DNA from: Treponema sp.
GTDB lineage: Bacteria; Spirochaetota; Spirochaetia; Treponematales; Breznakiellaceae
Length of the DNA stretch: 7,620 bases
Direction: 5' to 3'
Assembly (NCBI GenBank): GCA_031280065.1
Contig: JAITHH010000188.1
Span: forward strand, 1-7,620
The position numbers and the translations under genes were made by a program. How positions within the stretch are numbered: the first letter of the stretch is position 1; each line of letters begins with the position of its first letter. Positions 1 to 6,007 of this stretch are shown in pieces. The notes under the pieces are model-generated. The model was not told where the DNA came from. It searched no databases and saw nothing but the letters and a program-made list of their open reading frames with translations.

Positions 1-273
1 CTGCTTATGGACAGGGCTTACGCCGGTTACAGCACCAGGCTAACCACGTGGGAATTAAGGTTTACCCCGGTTGTTCCGCCAAAGAAAAATCTGAAGCATC
101 CATGGGAATATGACCGGGAACTGTATAAAAGGCGGAATGAGACAGAGCGGTTTTTCCGAAGGGTAAAGAGCTTCCGGGGGATTTTCACCCGTTACGATAA
201 ACTTGACCGCGTGTTTACAGCCTTTATTTATCCGTCCGTTATTTGTACCGCTTTGCGTTGTGTGAACACGCCC
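1..273 (+). mobile_element. IS5-family insertion sequence, right end
   Basis: The transposase frame runs nearly to the end of the element. Read on the minus strand from 273, the sequence begins GGGCGTGTTCACAC, which has the look of an IS5-group terminal inverted repeat. It is followed on the plus strand by TAA, a plausible 3-bp target duplication. The left end is outside the window, so the exact boundary is inferred. Confidence 0.45.
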
Positions 274-276
274 TAA
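1..276 (+). CDS. IS5-family transposase, C-terminal part (cut by window edge)
   Basis: The frame is open at the left edge (Leu-Leu precedes the first Met at position 7), so this is the 3' part of a longer gene or of an ORFB. The Asp in the LLMDRAY segment aligns with the second Asp of the DDE triad in IS5-family transposases. YKRRNETERFFRRVK fits the Y-(2)-R-(3)-E-(6)-K signature that carries the catalytic Glu. The Asp-to-Glu gap is 44 residues, normal for the group. The segments PVVPPKKN, PWEYDRELYKRRN and FTRYDKLD are typical of the IS427-like branch. The protein cuts and joins DNA ends during transposition. The part present shows no frameshift or premature stop, so it may be intact. Whether the full element is functional cannot be seen. 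Sub-family assignment is from memory of conserved motifs. Confidence 0.88.
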   Translation: MLMDRAYAGYSTRLTTWELRFTPVVPPKKNLKHPWEYDRELYKRRNETERFFRRVKSFRGIFTRYDKLDRVFTAFIYPSVICTALRCVNTP

Positions 277-544
277 GTAAACCCGCGGTCTATATCACGG
301 GAGGCACTTCATATTGTCGAAGGTATATTCTCAGAGGACAGTGGCTAGAGGCTCTTGAGCGGTGCCCGTTCCGGCTTGTCTTTGCTGTTCCCGGTTGCGC
401 TTTTTAGCGGCTTTTTTGTAGGCCCTCAAATCATTTCCGGCGGACACTACACGCCGCGCTTCATTATTTGTACCGTACCTGTTTTTAGTGTTCCGCTATC
501 CGGCATATCGCGGGGGGCGGCAGCCAGCCGGTTTCTGGACACGG

Positions 545-1447
545 CTAATCGTAGTTACTGCCGAACCCCAGAGCGGGTACGCTGTTTTCCCGGCGGTATT
601 CCCTGGGGGATAAACCGGTCAGGGTTTTGAAAACCCTATTGAAGGTTTGCAGGGAATTGAAACCGGAACGGAAAGCCGCTTCGGTAACCGGCATATTTGA
701 CTCGATGAGGTATCGCTTCACAAAATTAACCCGCGTCTGGGTTAGGTATGCCTGGAAAGAATGTCCGGTATGCTTTTTAAAAAAGCGGGTAAAGTAGAAT
801 TTATTGAAGTGAAAGGCTTCCGCGGCAGCTTCGAGCGTAAGGTCCGGGTCGTCAAAATGCTTAAACACAAACGCAAGGATCTGCTTTGAACGGGAAGAGC
901 GGGTCTGGGGATACGTTTTTGGTATTTCCCGCAGTATAACCAGCATGAGTTCATAGACTTTTGCTTTCACCGCAAGCTGGTATCCGGGCAGTTTTTTCCT
1001 GTATTCCCAATCTATTTCCCGGAGCAATGCCTGTAAACGGGTATAAACCGGAGCTTTCAGCAGCTTTTTGCCCAGCACCGGATTATGAAAGACGCAGTCC
1101 CGGACATGCACAAAGCCTTCATCAAAAAAAGTAATATCAAACTGCATCCCCAAAATCGCGGTTCCCGGAGCGGGATCAAAGAACCCGTGGATGAGTCCCG
1201 AATTGATCATGACCAGATCCCCCATGGAAATTTCGTATATCCCGCCGTCCGCCGAAAGATACATCCCGCCTTTGGTGATGGAAACTATCTCAAAACAATC
1301 ATGCCAATGCGGGGGAAACGATACTGTTTCACTGCTCCAAACAGCAAAGGGAAAGGTAATCTCAAGCTGTTTTTTCTCCCGCCGGGAACTGCTGACCCCC
1401 CGGGCAGGTTTGAGCCCCATTGCGTTTTCCCCGTTTCGGACTCCCAT
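545..1447 (-). CDS. AraC-family transcriptional regulator (cupin + AraC HTH)
   Basis: This 300-residue protein has the usual two-domain layout. An N-terminal cupin (about residues 34-110) includes HWHDCFE, with His47, His49 and Glu53, and a later His87, the positions that form a cupin pocket. A C-terminal AraC DNA-binding region (about 188-287) has two helix-turn-helix units near 203-225 and 253-275. FNKFYFTRFFKKHTGHSF and GFNSLQTFNRVFKTLTG are classic signatures of the two units. By family it senses a sugar or related ligand and activates nearby genes. The alpha-xylosidase gene lies upstream on the same strand, 190 bp away, making it the obvious candidate target; this is inference. Start: the ATG at 1447 has no clear ribosome binding site. 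Met10 (ATG at 1418-1420) is preceded by GGGGA at a good distance and could be the true start; both begin before the cupin. The ligand is unknown. Confidence 0.93.
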   Translation of the reverse strand: MGVRNGENAMGLKPARGVSSSRREKKQLEITFPFAVWSSETVSFPPHWHDCFEIVSITKGGMYLSADGGIYEISMGDLVMINSGLIHGFFDPAPGTAILGMQFDITFFDEGFVHVRDCVFHNPVLGKKLLKAPVYTRLQALLREIDWEYRKKLPGYQLAVKAKVYELMLVILREIPKTYPQTRSSRSKQILAFVFKHFDDPDLTLEAAAEAFHFNKFYFTRFFKKHTGHSFQAYLTQTRVNFVKRYLIESNMPVTEAAFRSGFNSLQTFNRVFKTLTGLSPREYRRENSVPALGFGSNYD

Positions 1448-1476
1448 AGAACCGCCGGTTAGATACTCTTAAATCC

Positions 1477-1498
1477 GCGGACACTTTTGATAGTGCCC
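1477..1498 (-). promoter_or_regulatory. Imperfect palindrome upstream of the araC-type gene, candidate operator
   Basis: GGACACT (1479-1485) and AGTGCCC (1492-1498) form a 7-bp inverted repeat with one mismatch and a 6-base gap. It lies about 30 bp upstream of the regulator's ATG. The left arm is part of GCGGACACT, which recurs exactly at 1595-1603 and 440-448. A binding site for the AraC-type protein or another regulator is possible. No promoter hexamers are clear beside it. Confidence 0.3.
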
Positions 1499-1557
1499 CA
1501 GGAATCAGTATTTCCCCCAAGGAAGCGCTGATTAAAACTGAACCGCAGAAAACACCC

Positions 1558-1587
1558 GCCTGCTTGCCCTGCCTACAGCAGGCAGGC
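1558..1587. repeat. Inverted repeat (hairpin) between the GH31 and AraC genes
   Basis: GCCTGCTTGC (1558-1567) faces GCAGGCAGGC (1578-1587) across a 10-base loop. The 10-bp stem has a single T-G wobble when read on the plus strand, or an A-C mismatch on the minus strand. An alternative shorter hairpin uses CCTGC (1568-1572) with GCAGG (1578-1582). In minus-strand RNA this lies after the xylosidase stop and before the regulator. It has no T-run, so it may slow decay or partly terminate rather than act as a standard terminator. Confidence 0.5.
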
Positions 1588-1619
1588 GCAATCTGCGGAC
1601 ACTGCTCCAGACGCCGCGC

Positions 1620-1634
1620 CGGACCTTTGGTCCG
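1620..1634 (-). other. Short perfect hairpin just after the GH31 stop codon
   Basis: CGGACC (1620-1625) and GGTCCG (1629-1634) form a perfect 6-bp stem with a 3-base loop. It begins three bases past the TGA of the xylosidase gene in the direction of transcription. No U-tract follows, so it is not a canonical intrinsic terminator. Together with the 1558-1587 hairpin it could protect the 3' end of the xylosidase message. Confidence 0.45.
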
Positions 1635-1637
1635 CCA

Positions 1638-3947
1638 TCAGCGCTGCCCCAGGGTGATTTCAATTTCCCCCGCCCCCGCTGCGGGGACGAGCGCGTCCTT
1701 GTCCCAGCGGGCTCCGCCAGTTTTTTGCGGCGCTTCCATGCCGTGCAGACGCAGACGCCAGTTTGTCAGGCCCTCCGCGGTAACGAGGACCCTATTCCCG
1801 TTCCGCGCCGCCGTGACGGTTCCGCGCCTGTCCGCGTCCGCACTATAAATCGCGGCAAAAGCGGTCTTGCCGTCTTCCAGGGCAAAGAGGTTGAGCGCCG
1901 TGTCCGCCAGGTAGTCATACACCACCTGCCCGCCCGCAGCCTCGCCGGTGGCGATGATGCTGTTGCCCCTGGCCATCAGGGGGAGATTCATGTAATCACA
2001 GGTCTCTTCGTACCAGCCGCCGGAGCGGCGTTTTCCGTCAAGAAAACCAACCCAGTTTCCCTCGGGCAGGTAGTACCGGACCCTGCCGGTGGAAGAAAAT
2101 ACCGGCGCCGCCAAGAGCGAATCCCCCAGCATATATTGGCGATCCAGAAAGCCCGCCACCGGATCCCCCGGAAAGACCAGGAACATGGGCCGCATCATGG
2201 GCAGCCCCTCCTGGTGGGTGTACACCGCCTGGCTGAAAAGATAGGGCATGAGGGAGCATTTGAGCTTGGTAAAATGACGCAGCACCGCCACCGCTTCCTC
2301 ATCAAAGAGCCAGGGAACCCGGTAGGATGAATTGCCGTGGAGCCTGCTGTGGGTGGAAAGCATCCCAAAGGCAACCCAGCGCTTGTAAAGGTCCGCAGGG
2401 GCCTTGTTTTCAAAGCCCCCCATGTCGTGGCTCCAGAAGCCGAACCCGCAGGAAGCCAGGGAAAGCCCTCCCCGCAGGGATTCCGCCATGGATTCATAGC
2501 TTGCCACGCAATCCCCGCCCCAATGAACCGGGAAACGCTGCCCCCCGGCGGTGGCGGACCGGGCGAACACCAAGGCGTTGCCGGCCCCCCGTTCGCGCTG
2601 GAGCAGTTCAAACACGGCCCCATTGTAGAGCTGGGTGTAGTAGTTGTGCATCCCCGCAGGATCCGCGCCGTTGGCGTAGACCACATTATCTACGGGAATA
2701 CGTTCCCCAAAATCGGTCTTAAAGGTATCCACCCCCTGATCCAGGAGCCGTTTCAGTTCCCCCTGATACCAGCGCGCCGCATCGGGGTTGGTAAAATCCA
2801 CAATCGCCATACCCGGCTGCCAGTCGTCGGTTTGCCAGACGCCGCCGTCCTTCCGCATGATGAAGTAACCCCGCTCCATCCCCTCGTCAAAGAGCCGGGA
2901 ACGCTCCGCAATATAGGGGTTGATCCACACGCAGACCTTGAGCCCCTTGCCGTGGAGCCGCTTCAACATGCCTGCGGGATCAGGGAAGACATCCGGGTCC
3001 CATTCAAAGTTACACCAGTGGTTTCCCTTCATCCAAAAGCAGTCAAAGTGGAACACATGGAGGGGTATATCCCGCTCCTTCATGCCGTCAATGAACGAAT
3101 TAACCGTTTTTTCATCATAATCGGTGGTGAAAGACGTGGTAAGCCAGAGCCCAAAGGACCAGGCCGGCGGCAGCGCGGGCTTTCCCAGCAGGGCGGTATA
3201 GGTTTTGAGGGCCTCCGCGGGGTTTTCCCCGCCGAAAAGATAGTACTCAAGCCGCTCCCCGGGGACGCTGAACTGTACCCGCTCGACCTTTTCCGCGGCA
3301 GCCTCAAAGGAAACTTTGCCGGTATCGTTCACCAGCACGCCGTAGCCGTTGTCCGAAAGGTAGAAGGGGATGTTTTTATAGGCCTGCTCGGAACTGGTTC
3401 CCCCGTCCAGGTTCCATATATCCACCACCTGCCCGTTTTTAATGAACGGGGTAAAGCGCTCCCCCAGGCCGTAGACACATTCGCCCACCCCCAGGGAAAG
3501 TTCCTCCTTCACGTAACAGGAACCGTTGTCAAAGCGGACGTACCCCGCGCTCCGCCATCCGCTCCGGGTGAGGAACCGGTCCCGATGATAAAACGCGGCG
3601 TTCCATTCGTCCCCCTGCTGAATGACCACGGCGGTTTCCCCAGAGACCAGACGGATCGTTTCCGCGTCCTCTGAAACCTGCCCGCAGAGGGCCTTCCCCT
3701 CAATAAAGGCGGGGGCCTGTTTCTTAAATCCCCGGTGGTGGGTGATCCGTACTCCAATGACGTTTTCCGCGGGGGAAAAGAAGCTGATAGTCAGGGTGAG
3801 GCCGCCCAGGTCCTTCCTGCCGCTTCCGGCGCGGCAGCCCGCGTACACCTGAATCTCCCGCGCTCCGGCGGTAACGCCGGTTATACCCGCCGCCTGGTAC
3901 AGCGCGCAGTCTTCCCGCACGAGCCAATAGCCGTTTGTAAATTTCAT
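1638..3947 (-). CDS. yicI: GH31 alpha-xylosidase (YicI type)
   Basis: This 769-residue protein matches the length of E. coli YicI (772). YicI removes alpha-1,6-linked xylose from the non-reducing end of xyloglucan fragments such as isoprimeverose. Layout: N-terminal beta-sandwich (about 1-255), catalytic (beta/alpha)8 barrel (about 260-600), C-terminal beta domains. The nucleophile is Asp412 in FKTDFGERIP and the acid/base is Asp479 in VHWGGD. The xylose-selecting residues of YicI have counterparts at a constant offset: Phe273 (TSFTT), Cys303-Phe304 (FDCFWM), Trp341 (VWINPY) and Lys410. This favours xylosidase over glucosidase activity. No signal peptide is visible, so it should be cytoplasmic. 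The ATG at 3947 is well supported: AAGGAG lies at proper spacing upstream. An AraC-type regulator follows on the same strand; no transporter is in view. The gene starts about 200 bp from a divergent envelope cluster. Identification comes from motif recall, not an alignment. Confidence 0.95.
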   Translation of the reverse strand: MKFTNGYWLVREDCALYQAAGITGVTAGAREIQVYAGCRAGSGRKDLGGLTLTISFFSPAENVIGVRITHHRGFKKQAPAFIEGKALCGQVSEDAETIRLVSGETAVVIQQGDEWNAAFYHRDRFLTRSGWRSAGYVRFDNGSCYVKEELSLGVGECVYGLGERFTPFIKNGQVVDIWNLDGGTSSEQAYKNIPFYLSDNGYGVLVNDTGKVSFEAAAEKVERVQFSVPGERLEYYLFGGENPAEALKTYTALLGKPALPPAWSFGLWLTTSFTTDYDEKTVNSFIDGMKERDIPLHVFHFDCFWMKGNHWCNFEWDPDVFPDPAGMLKRLHGKGLKVCVWINPYIAERSRLFDEGMERGYFIMRKDGGVWQTDDWQPGMAIVDFTNPDAARWYQGELKRLLDQGVDTFKTDFGERIPVDNVVYANGADPAGMHNYYTQLYNGAVFELLQRERGAGNALVFARSATAGGQRFPVHWGGDCVASYESMAESLRGGLSLASCGFGFWSHDMGGFENKAPADLYKRWVAFGMLSTHSRLHGNSSYRVPWLFDEEAVAVLRHFTKLKCSLMPYLFSQAVYTHQEGLPMMRPMFLVFPGDPVAGFLDRQYMLGDSLLAAPVFSSTGRVRYYLPEGNWVGFLDGKRRSGGWYEETCDYMNLPLMARGNSIIATGEAAGGQVVYDYLADTALNLFALEDGKTAFAAIYSADADRRGTVTAARNGNRVLVTAEGLTNWRLRLHGMEAPQKTGGARWDKDALVPAAGAGEIEITLGQR

Positions 3948-3992
3948 AGTTTCTCCTTATCATTTCGTTAATATTCCGTCAAGGAGTACGGC

Positions 3993-4090
3993 TGGGGGTT
4001 CCACCCCCACACCCCCGCTGGGGGGACATCGAACCGCAGGTTCGCCCCCCCAGTCCCCCCGGAGGGCTTGGCTGTGCGCCCATTGCAAAC
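3993..4090. repeat. GC-rich multi-hairpin repeat, copy A
   Basis: This lies in the divergent intergenic region. Three or more hairpins follow in series. The first is a 7-bp stem of TGGGGGT with ACCCCCA around loop TCC (3993-4009). The second is CCCCC-GCT-GGGGG (4012-4024). The third is CGAACC-GCA-GGTTCG (4030-4044), enclosed by a GGGGGG/CCCCCC outer stem. It ends with a CCCCCCGGAGGGCTTG segment and an ATTGCAAAC tail. A second, diverged copy in the same orientation lies at about 7407-7491. In minus-strand RNA it could fall within the 5' leader of the xylosidase message, depending on where that transcript starts. Confidence 0.75.
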
Positions 4091-4111
4091 AACGCGCCGC
4101 CCTCTTCCGTC

Positions 4112-4141
4112 TTGTCCTTTCCCGGTTTGTTCCGTTATAAT
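4112..4141 (+). promoter_or_regulatory. Sigma70-type promoter for the lolA-rodZ-rimO cluster
   Basis: The -35 box is TTGTCC (4112-4117, four of six consensus bases) and the -10 box is a perfect TATAAT (4136-4141), with an 18-bp spacer. Transcription would start about 4148-4151, at or within a few bases of the ATG at 4151, so the message should be leaderless or nearly so. No Shine-Dalgarno sequence precedes that ATG, which agrees. Confidence 0.7.
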
Positions 4142-4149
4142 AGAACAAA
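4126..4149. promoter_or_regulatory. 7-10-7 inverted repeat spanning the -10 box, candidate operator
   Basis: TTTGTTC (4126-4132) and GAACAAA (4143-4149) are perfect inverted repeats separated by 10 bases. The gap contains the TATAAT box, and the right arm covers the expected start site. A dimeric repressor bound here would block RNA polymerase. The TTTGTT/AACAAA half-sites loosely recall Firmicute XylR (ROK family) operators, but the spacing differs. The regulator is not identified. Confidence 0.5.
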
Positions 4150-4150
4150 T

Positions 4151-4849
4151 ATGAGCGTATTTCGGGCCCCAGGGCCGCTGCTGGTTTTTTGTCTGTTACA
4201 AGTTGGGATTTCCGCCTATTCCCAGGAGATCATCACTGCGGAGCGGTATCTGGAGACCGTGGCCGAACGCTACGGGCAAGTGCGGGACTATGAAGCGCGG
4301 ATCGCCATCCGGTCGGGGAACACCGACATGTACGGAACCGTGATTCACCTGGTTCCCTCGTTCCTGCGGATTGATTTTACCACGCCAGCGGGCCAGGTGA
4401 TCGTCTTTAACGGGGAGCTTTTGACCGTCTACCTGCCTGAATACCGGGCCGTGCTGAACCAGTCAGTCAGTTCAAGCCGCCGTTCCGGGAGCGCCGGGGC
4501 TTCCTTGGCCAGCGCCCAGGGCTTGACCCTGCTCCGGCGCAACTATGTGCCCGCATTCGTTACCGGCCCTGAGCCTGAACCCCTGGAGCCCGGTTCCAGC
4601 GAAATGGCGGTCAAACTGCGGCTTACCCGGCGATCCATCGCCGAAGGCTTCCGGGAGATCATTCTGAGCGTCAACCCCGCAACCAGGCTGATCCGGCGCA
4701 TGGAAGGCCGGACCATCACCGAAGGGACGGTCCGCTTTGATTTTACTGAAATCAAGACAAATCAGGGAATTCCTGAACAGCGGTTTATCTACGATTCGCC
4801 CGCGTCGGCCAATATGTATAATAACTTTTTATTCAAAGATACCGATTGA
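4151..4849 (+). CDS. Exported LolA-like (outer-membrane lipoprotein carrier fold) protein
   Basis: This 232-residue protein has an N-terminal signal peptide: a basic start, a hydrophobic stretch at about residues 8-21, and likely cleavage after Ala22 to Gln25 (SAYSQ-E). The mature part reads as an incomplete beta-barrel of the LolA/LppX type. The segment from LETVAERYGQVRDYEARI, through YGTVIHLVPSFLRIDF and GQVIVFNGELLTVYLPEY, to RFDFTEIKTNQGIPEQRF shows the alternating strand pattern and spacing of that family. LolA carries lipoproteins across the periplasm; related proteins bind other lipids or act as sensors, so the exact role is uncertain. A Ser/Gly/Ala-rich loop (about 107-122) and a Pro/Glu-rich loop (about 139-150) look like inserts. 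Start: an upstream in-frame TTG at 4112 is the -35 box and would spoil the signal peptide, so ATG 4151 is preferred. First gene of a likely operon with the RodZ-like protein 54 bp downstream. Confidence 0.75.
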   Translation: MSVFRAPGPLLVFCLLQVGISAYSQEIITAERYLETVAERYGQVRDYEARIAIRSGNTDMYGTVIHLVPSFLRIDFTTPAGQVIVFNGELLTVYLPEYRAVLNQSVSSSRRSGSAGASLASAQGLTLLRRNYVPAFVTGPEPEPLEPGSSEMAVKLRLTRRSIAEGFREIILSVNPATRLIRRMEGRTITEGTVRFDFTEIKTNQGIPEQRFIYDSPASANMYNNFLFKDTD

Positions 4850-4871
4850 AAAGGTAAATATGGACTAAATC

Positions 4872-4897
4872 CCGGCGGGAACTTCCGCCGGAGGAGG
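4872..4897 (+). promoter_or_regulatory. Hairpin overlapping the Shine-Dalgarno site of the rodZ-like gene
   Basis: CCGGCGG (4872-4878) pairs perfectly with CCGCCGG (4885-4891) around a 6-base loop. The strong ribosome binding site GGAGGAGG (4890-4897) shares its first two bases with the 3' arm. The GTG start follows at 4904. Folding would partly mask the binding site, suggesting translation control or linkage to ribosome movement from the upstream gene. Confidence 0.55.
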
Positions 4898-4903
4898 AAT
4901 TCG

Positions 4904-6004
4904 GTGGAATCCCTGGGAGAAAAACTACGAACCGCCCGCGAAGATAAGGGCTATAGTTACGATCAGGCAAGCCGGGAGACGAATATCGCCGCCCGTTATC
5001 TGGAAGCGCTGGAAAAAGAAGATTTTGCTAAGTTTCCCGGCGAGCCGTATCTGCTGGGCTTCCTGCGGAACTATGGCGATTATCTTGGATTGGACGCGCA
5101 GGAACTGCTCAACCTCTACCGGGCCTTGAAGATACAGGAGCAGCCGGTTCCTGTGGAACAGCTCCTGCGGGGTTCCCCGCAAACGCCGAAGATCATCCGT
5201 ATCATCGTGATCCTTGCGCTGGCTTTGGGGGCGGCGGGTACGGGCGTTTACTTCATTATCAACGCGCCCCGCAAGGAAGTTTCCCAGACCGTCGAAGTCC
5301 GCGCTCCAATTACGCTGACCATGGACGGGCCCTTCCTGGAACGGCGGCTTTACCAGGGCGACATGGTGCTCATCCCCATGGAGAATAGCCAGCTCAAGCT
5401 GACCCTGGCTCATCTGGGCGAAACCGTAACCATCACGACCCCCGCCGGCCAGGAAATCCTCGACCTCGGCATGGAAGTGATGGTGGACCTCAACATGGAC
5501 GGCACGGGAGATCTGCGGATAACCGTGGCGGACTTTGTAAAAAACGATTCCGCTTCGGGCGCGGTGGTCCGTTTCGATCTGGAGAATCTTCCCCCAGCCT
5601 ATGACGCCGGGCCGGACGCCGCGTCAGGCGACCCCGCAGTCTCCCCAGGCGCCCAGGCGCTCTCCTCCGCGCCGGTGTATTTTACCTCCGTCAACCCCTA
5701 TCCCTTTACCCTCCAGGCGGCTTTCCAAGGCTACTGTATGTTCCGCTGGCAGATTCTGGGGGAACGGGACAGGCCGGGCCGGAATGAGCAGTATTTTCAG
5801 CGGGGAGAAGACCTGAACGTCCAGGCCCAAAACGGCATCCGCCTGTGGCTGTCCAACGCCGCGTCGGTCAAGCTGCAGCTCATCGGCGGCGGGCGCGATG
5901 TCCCCGTAGAGCTTGGCGGCCCGGGGGAAGTCGCGGTGGCCGACATCCGCTGGGTCCGGGACGAAGAAGGCCGCTACCGTTTAGTGCTGCTCTCCCTGGA
6001 CTGA
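4904..6004 (+). CDS. rodZ: RodZ-like cell-shape protein (HTH_25, one TM segment)
   Basis: This 366-residue protein has the RodZ layout. A cytoplasmic helix-turn-helix domain (about residues 3-75) includes GEKLRTAREDKGYSYDQAS and the typical LEKEDFAKFPGEPYLLGFLRNY. A linker is followed by one transmembrane segment (about 97-119, IIRIIVILALALGAAGTGVYF). A large extracytoplasmic part ends in a beta-rich domain (about 258-366) resembling the DUF4115 region at the RodZ C-terminus. RodZ links the MreB cytoskeleton to the cell-wall elongation machinery; in this domain the helix-turn-helix binds MreB rather than DNA. A Pro/Ala/Ser-rich stretch (about 229-257) separates two extracytoplasmic parts; the first (about 125-225) is not one I recognise. 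The GTG at 4904 is chosen because GGAGGAGG lies seven bases upstream. It follows the LolA-like gene by 54 bp and rimO starts three bases after its stop, so the three are probably co-transcribed. Orthology to E. coli RodZ is by domain order only. Confidence 0.82.
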   Translation: MESLGEKLRTAREDKGYSYDQASRETNIAARYLEALEKEDFAKFPGEPYLLGFLRNYGDYLGLDAQELLNLYRALKIQEQPVPVEQLLRGSPQTPKIIRIIVILALALGAAGTGVYFIINAPRKEVSQTVEVRAPITLTMDGPFLERRLYQGDMVLIPMENSQLKLTLAHLGETVTITTPAGQEILDLGMEVMVDLNMDGTGDLRITVADFVKNDSASGAVVRFDLENLPPAYDAGPDAASGDPAVSPGAQALSSAPVYFTSVNPYPFTLQAAFQGYCMFRWQILGERDRPGRNEQYFQRGEDLNVQAQNGIRLWLSNAASVKLQLIGGGRDVPVELGGPGEVAVADIRWVRDEEGRYRLVLLSLD

Positions 6005-6007
6005 TCC

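Noticed and set aside
398..417. Stem CGCT/AGCG followed by six T's, as a terminator after the IS
   Set aside because: A 4-bp stem is too weak to call; the T-run alone is not enough.
239..475. TTATTTGTACCG present at 239-250 and 464-475, hinting at a second IS fragment
   Set aside because: The flanking sequence does not align beyond the 12 bases, so a duplicated IS end is not supported.
355..630. 91-codon plus-strand frame from a TTG, with a hydrophobic start, after the IS
   Set aside because: No ribosome binding site or recognised homology, and its second half overlaps the 3' end of the AraC-type gene. At most a gene remnant.
2337..3674. 445-codon open frame on the plus strand, antisense to the alpha-xylosidase
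   Set aside because: It lies wholly inside a gene with clear GH31 motifs; the translation is low-complexity, without recognisable domains, and is explained by GC-rich codon bias on the opposite strand.
3960..3982. TTGACG on the minus strand (3977-3982) as the -35 box for the xylosidase gene
   Set aside because: No acceptable -10 hexamer at 16-18 bp; the stretch there is already the ribosome binding site, so I cannot place this promoter.
4112..4150. TTG at 4112 as the start of the LolA-like protein
   Set aside because: It coincides with the -35 box, would add a charged segment ahead of the signal peptide, and has no ribosome binding site.
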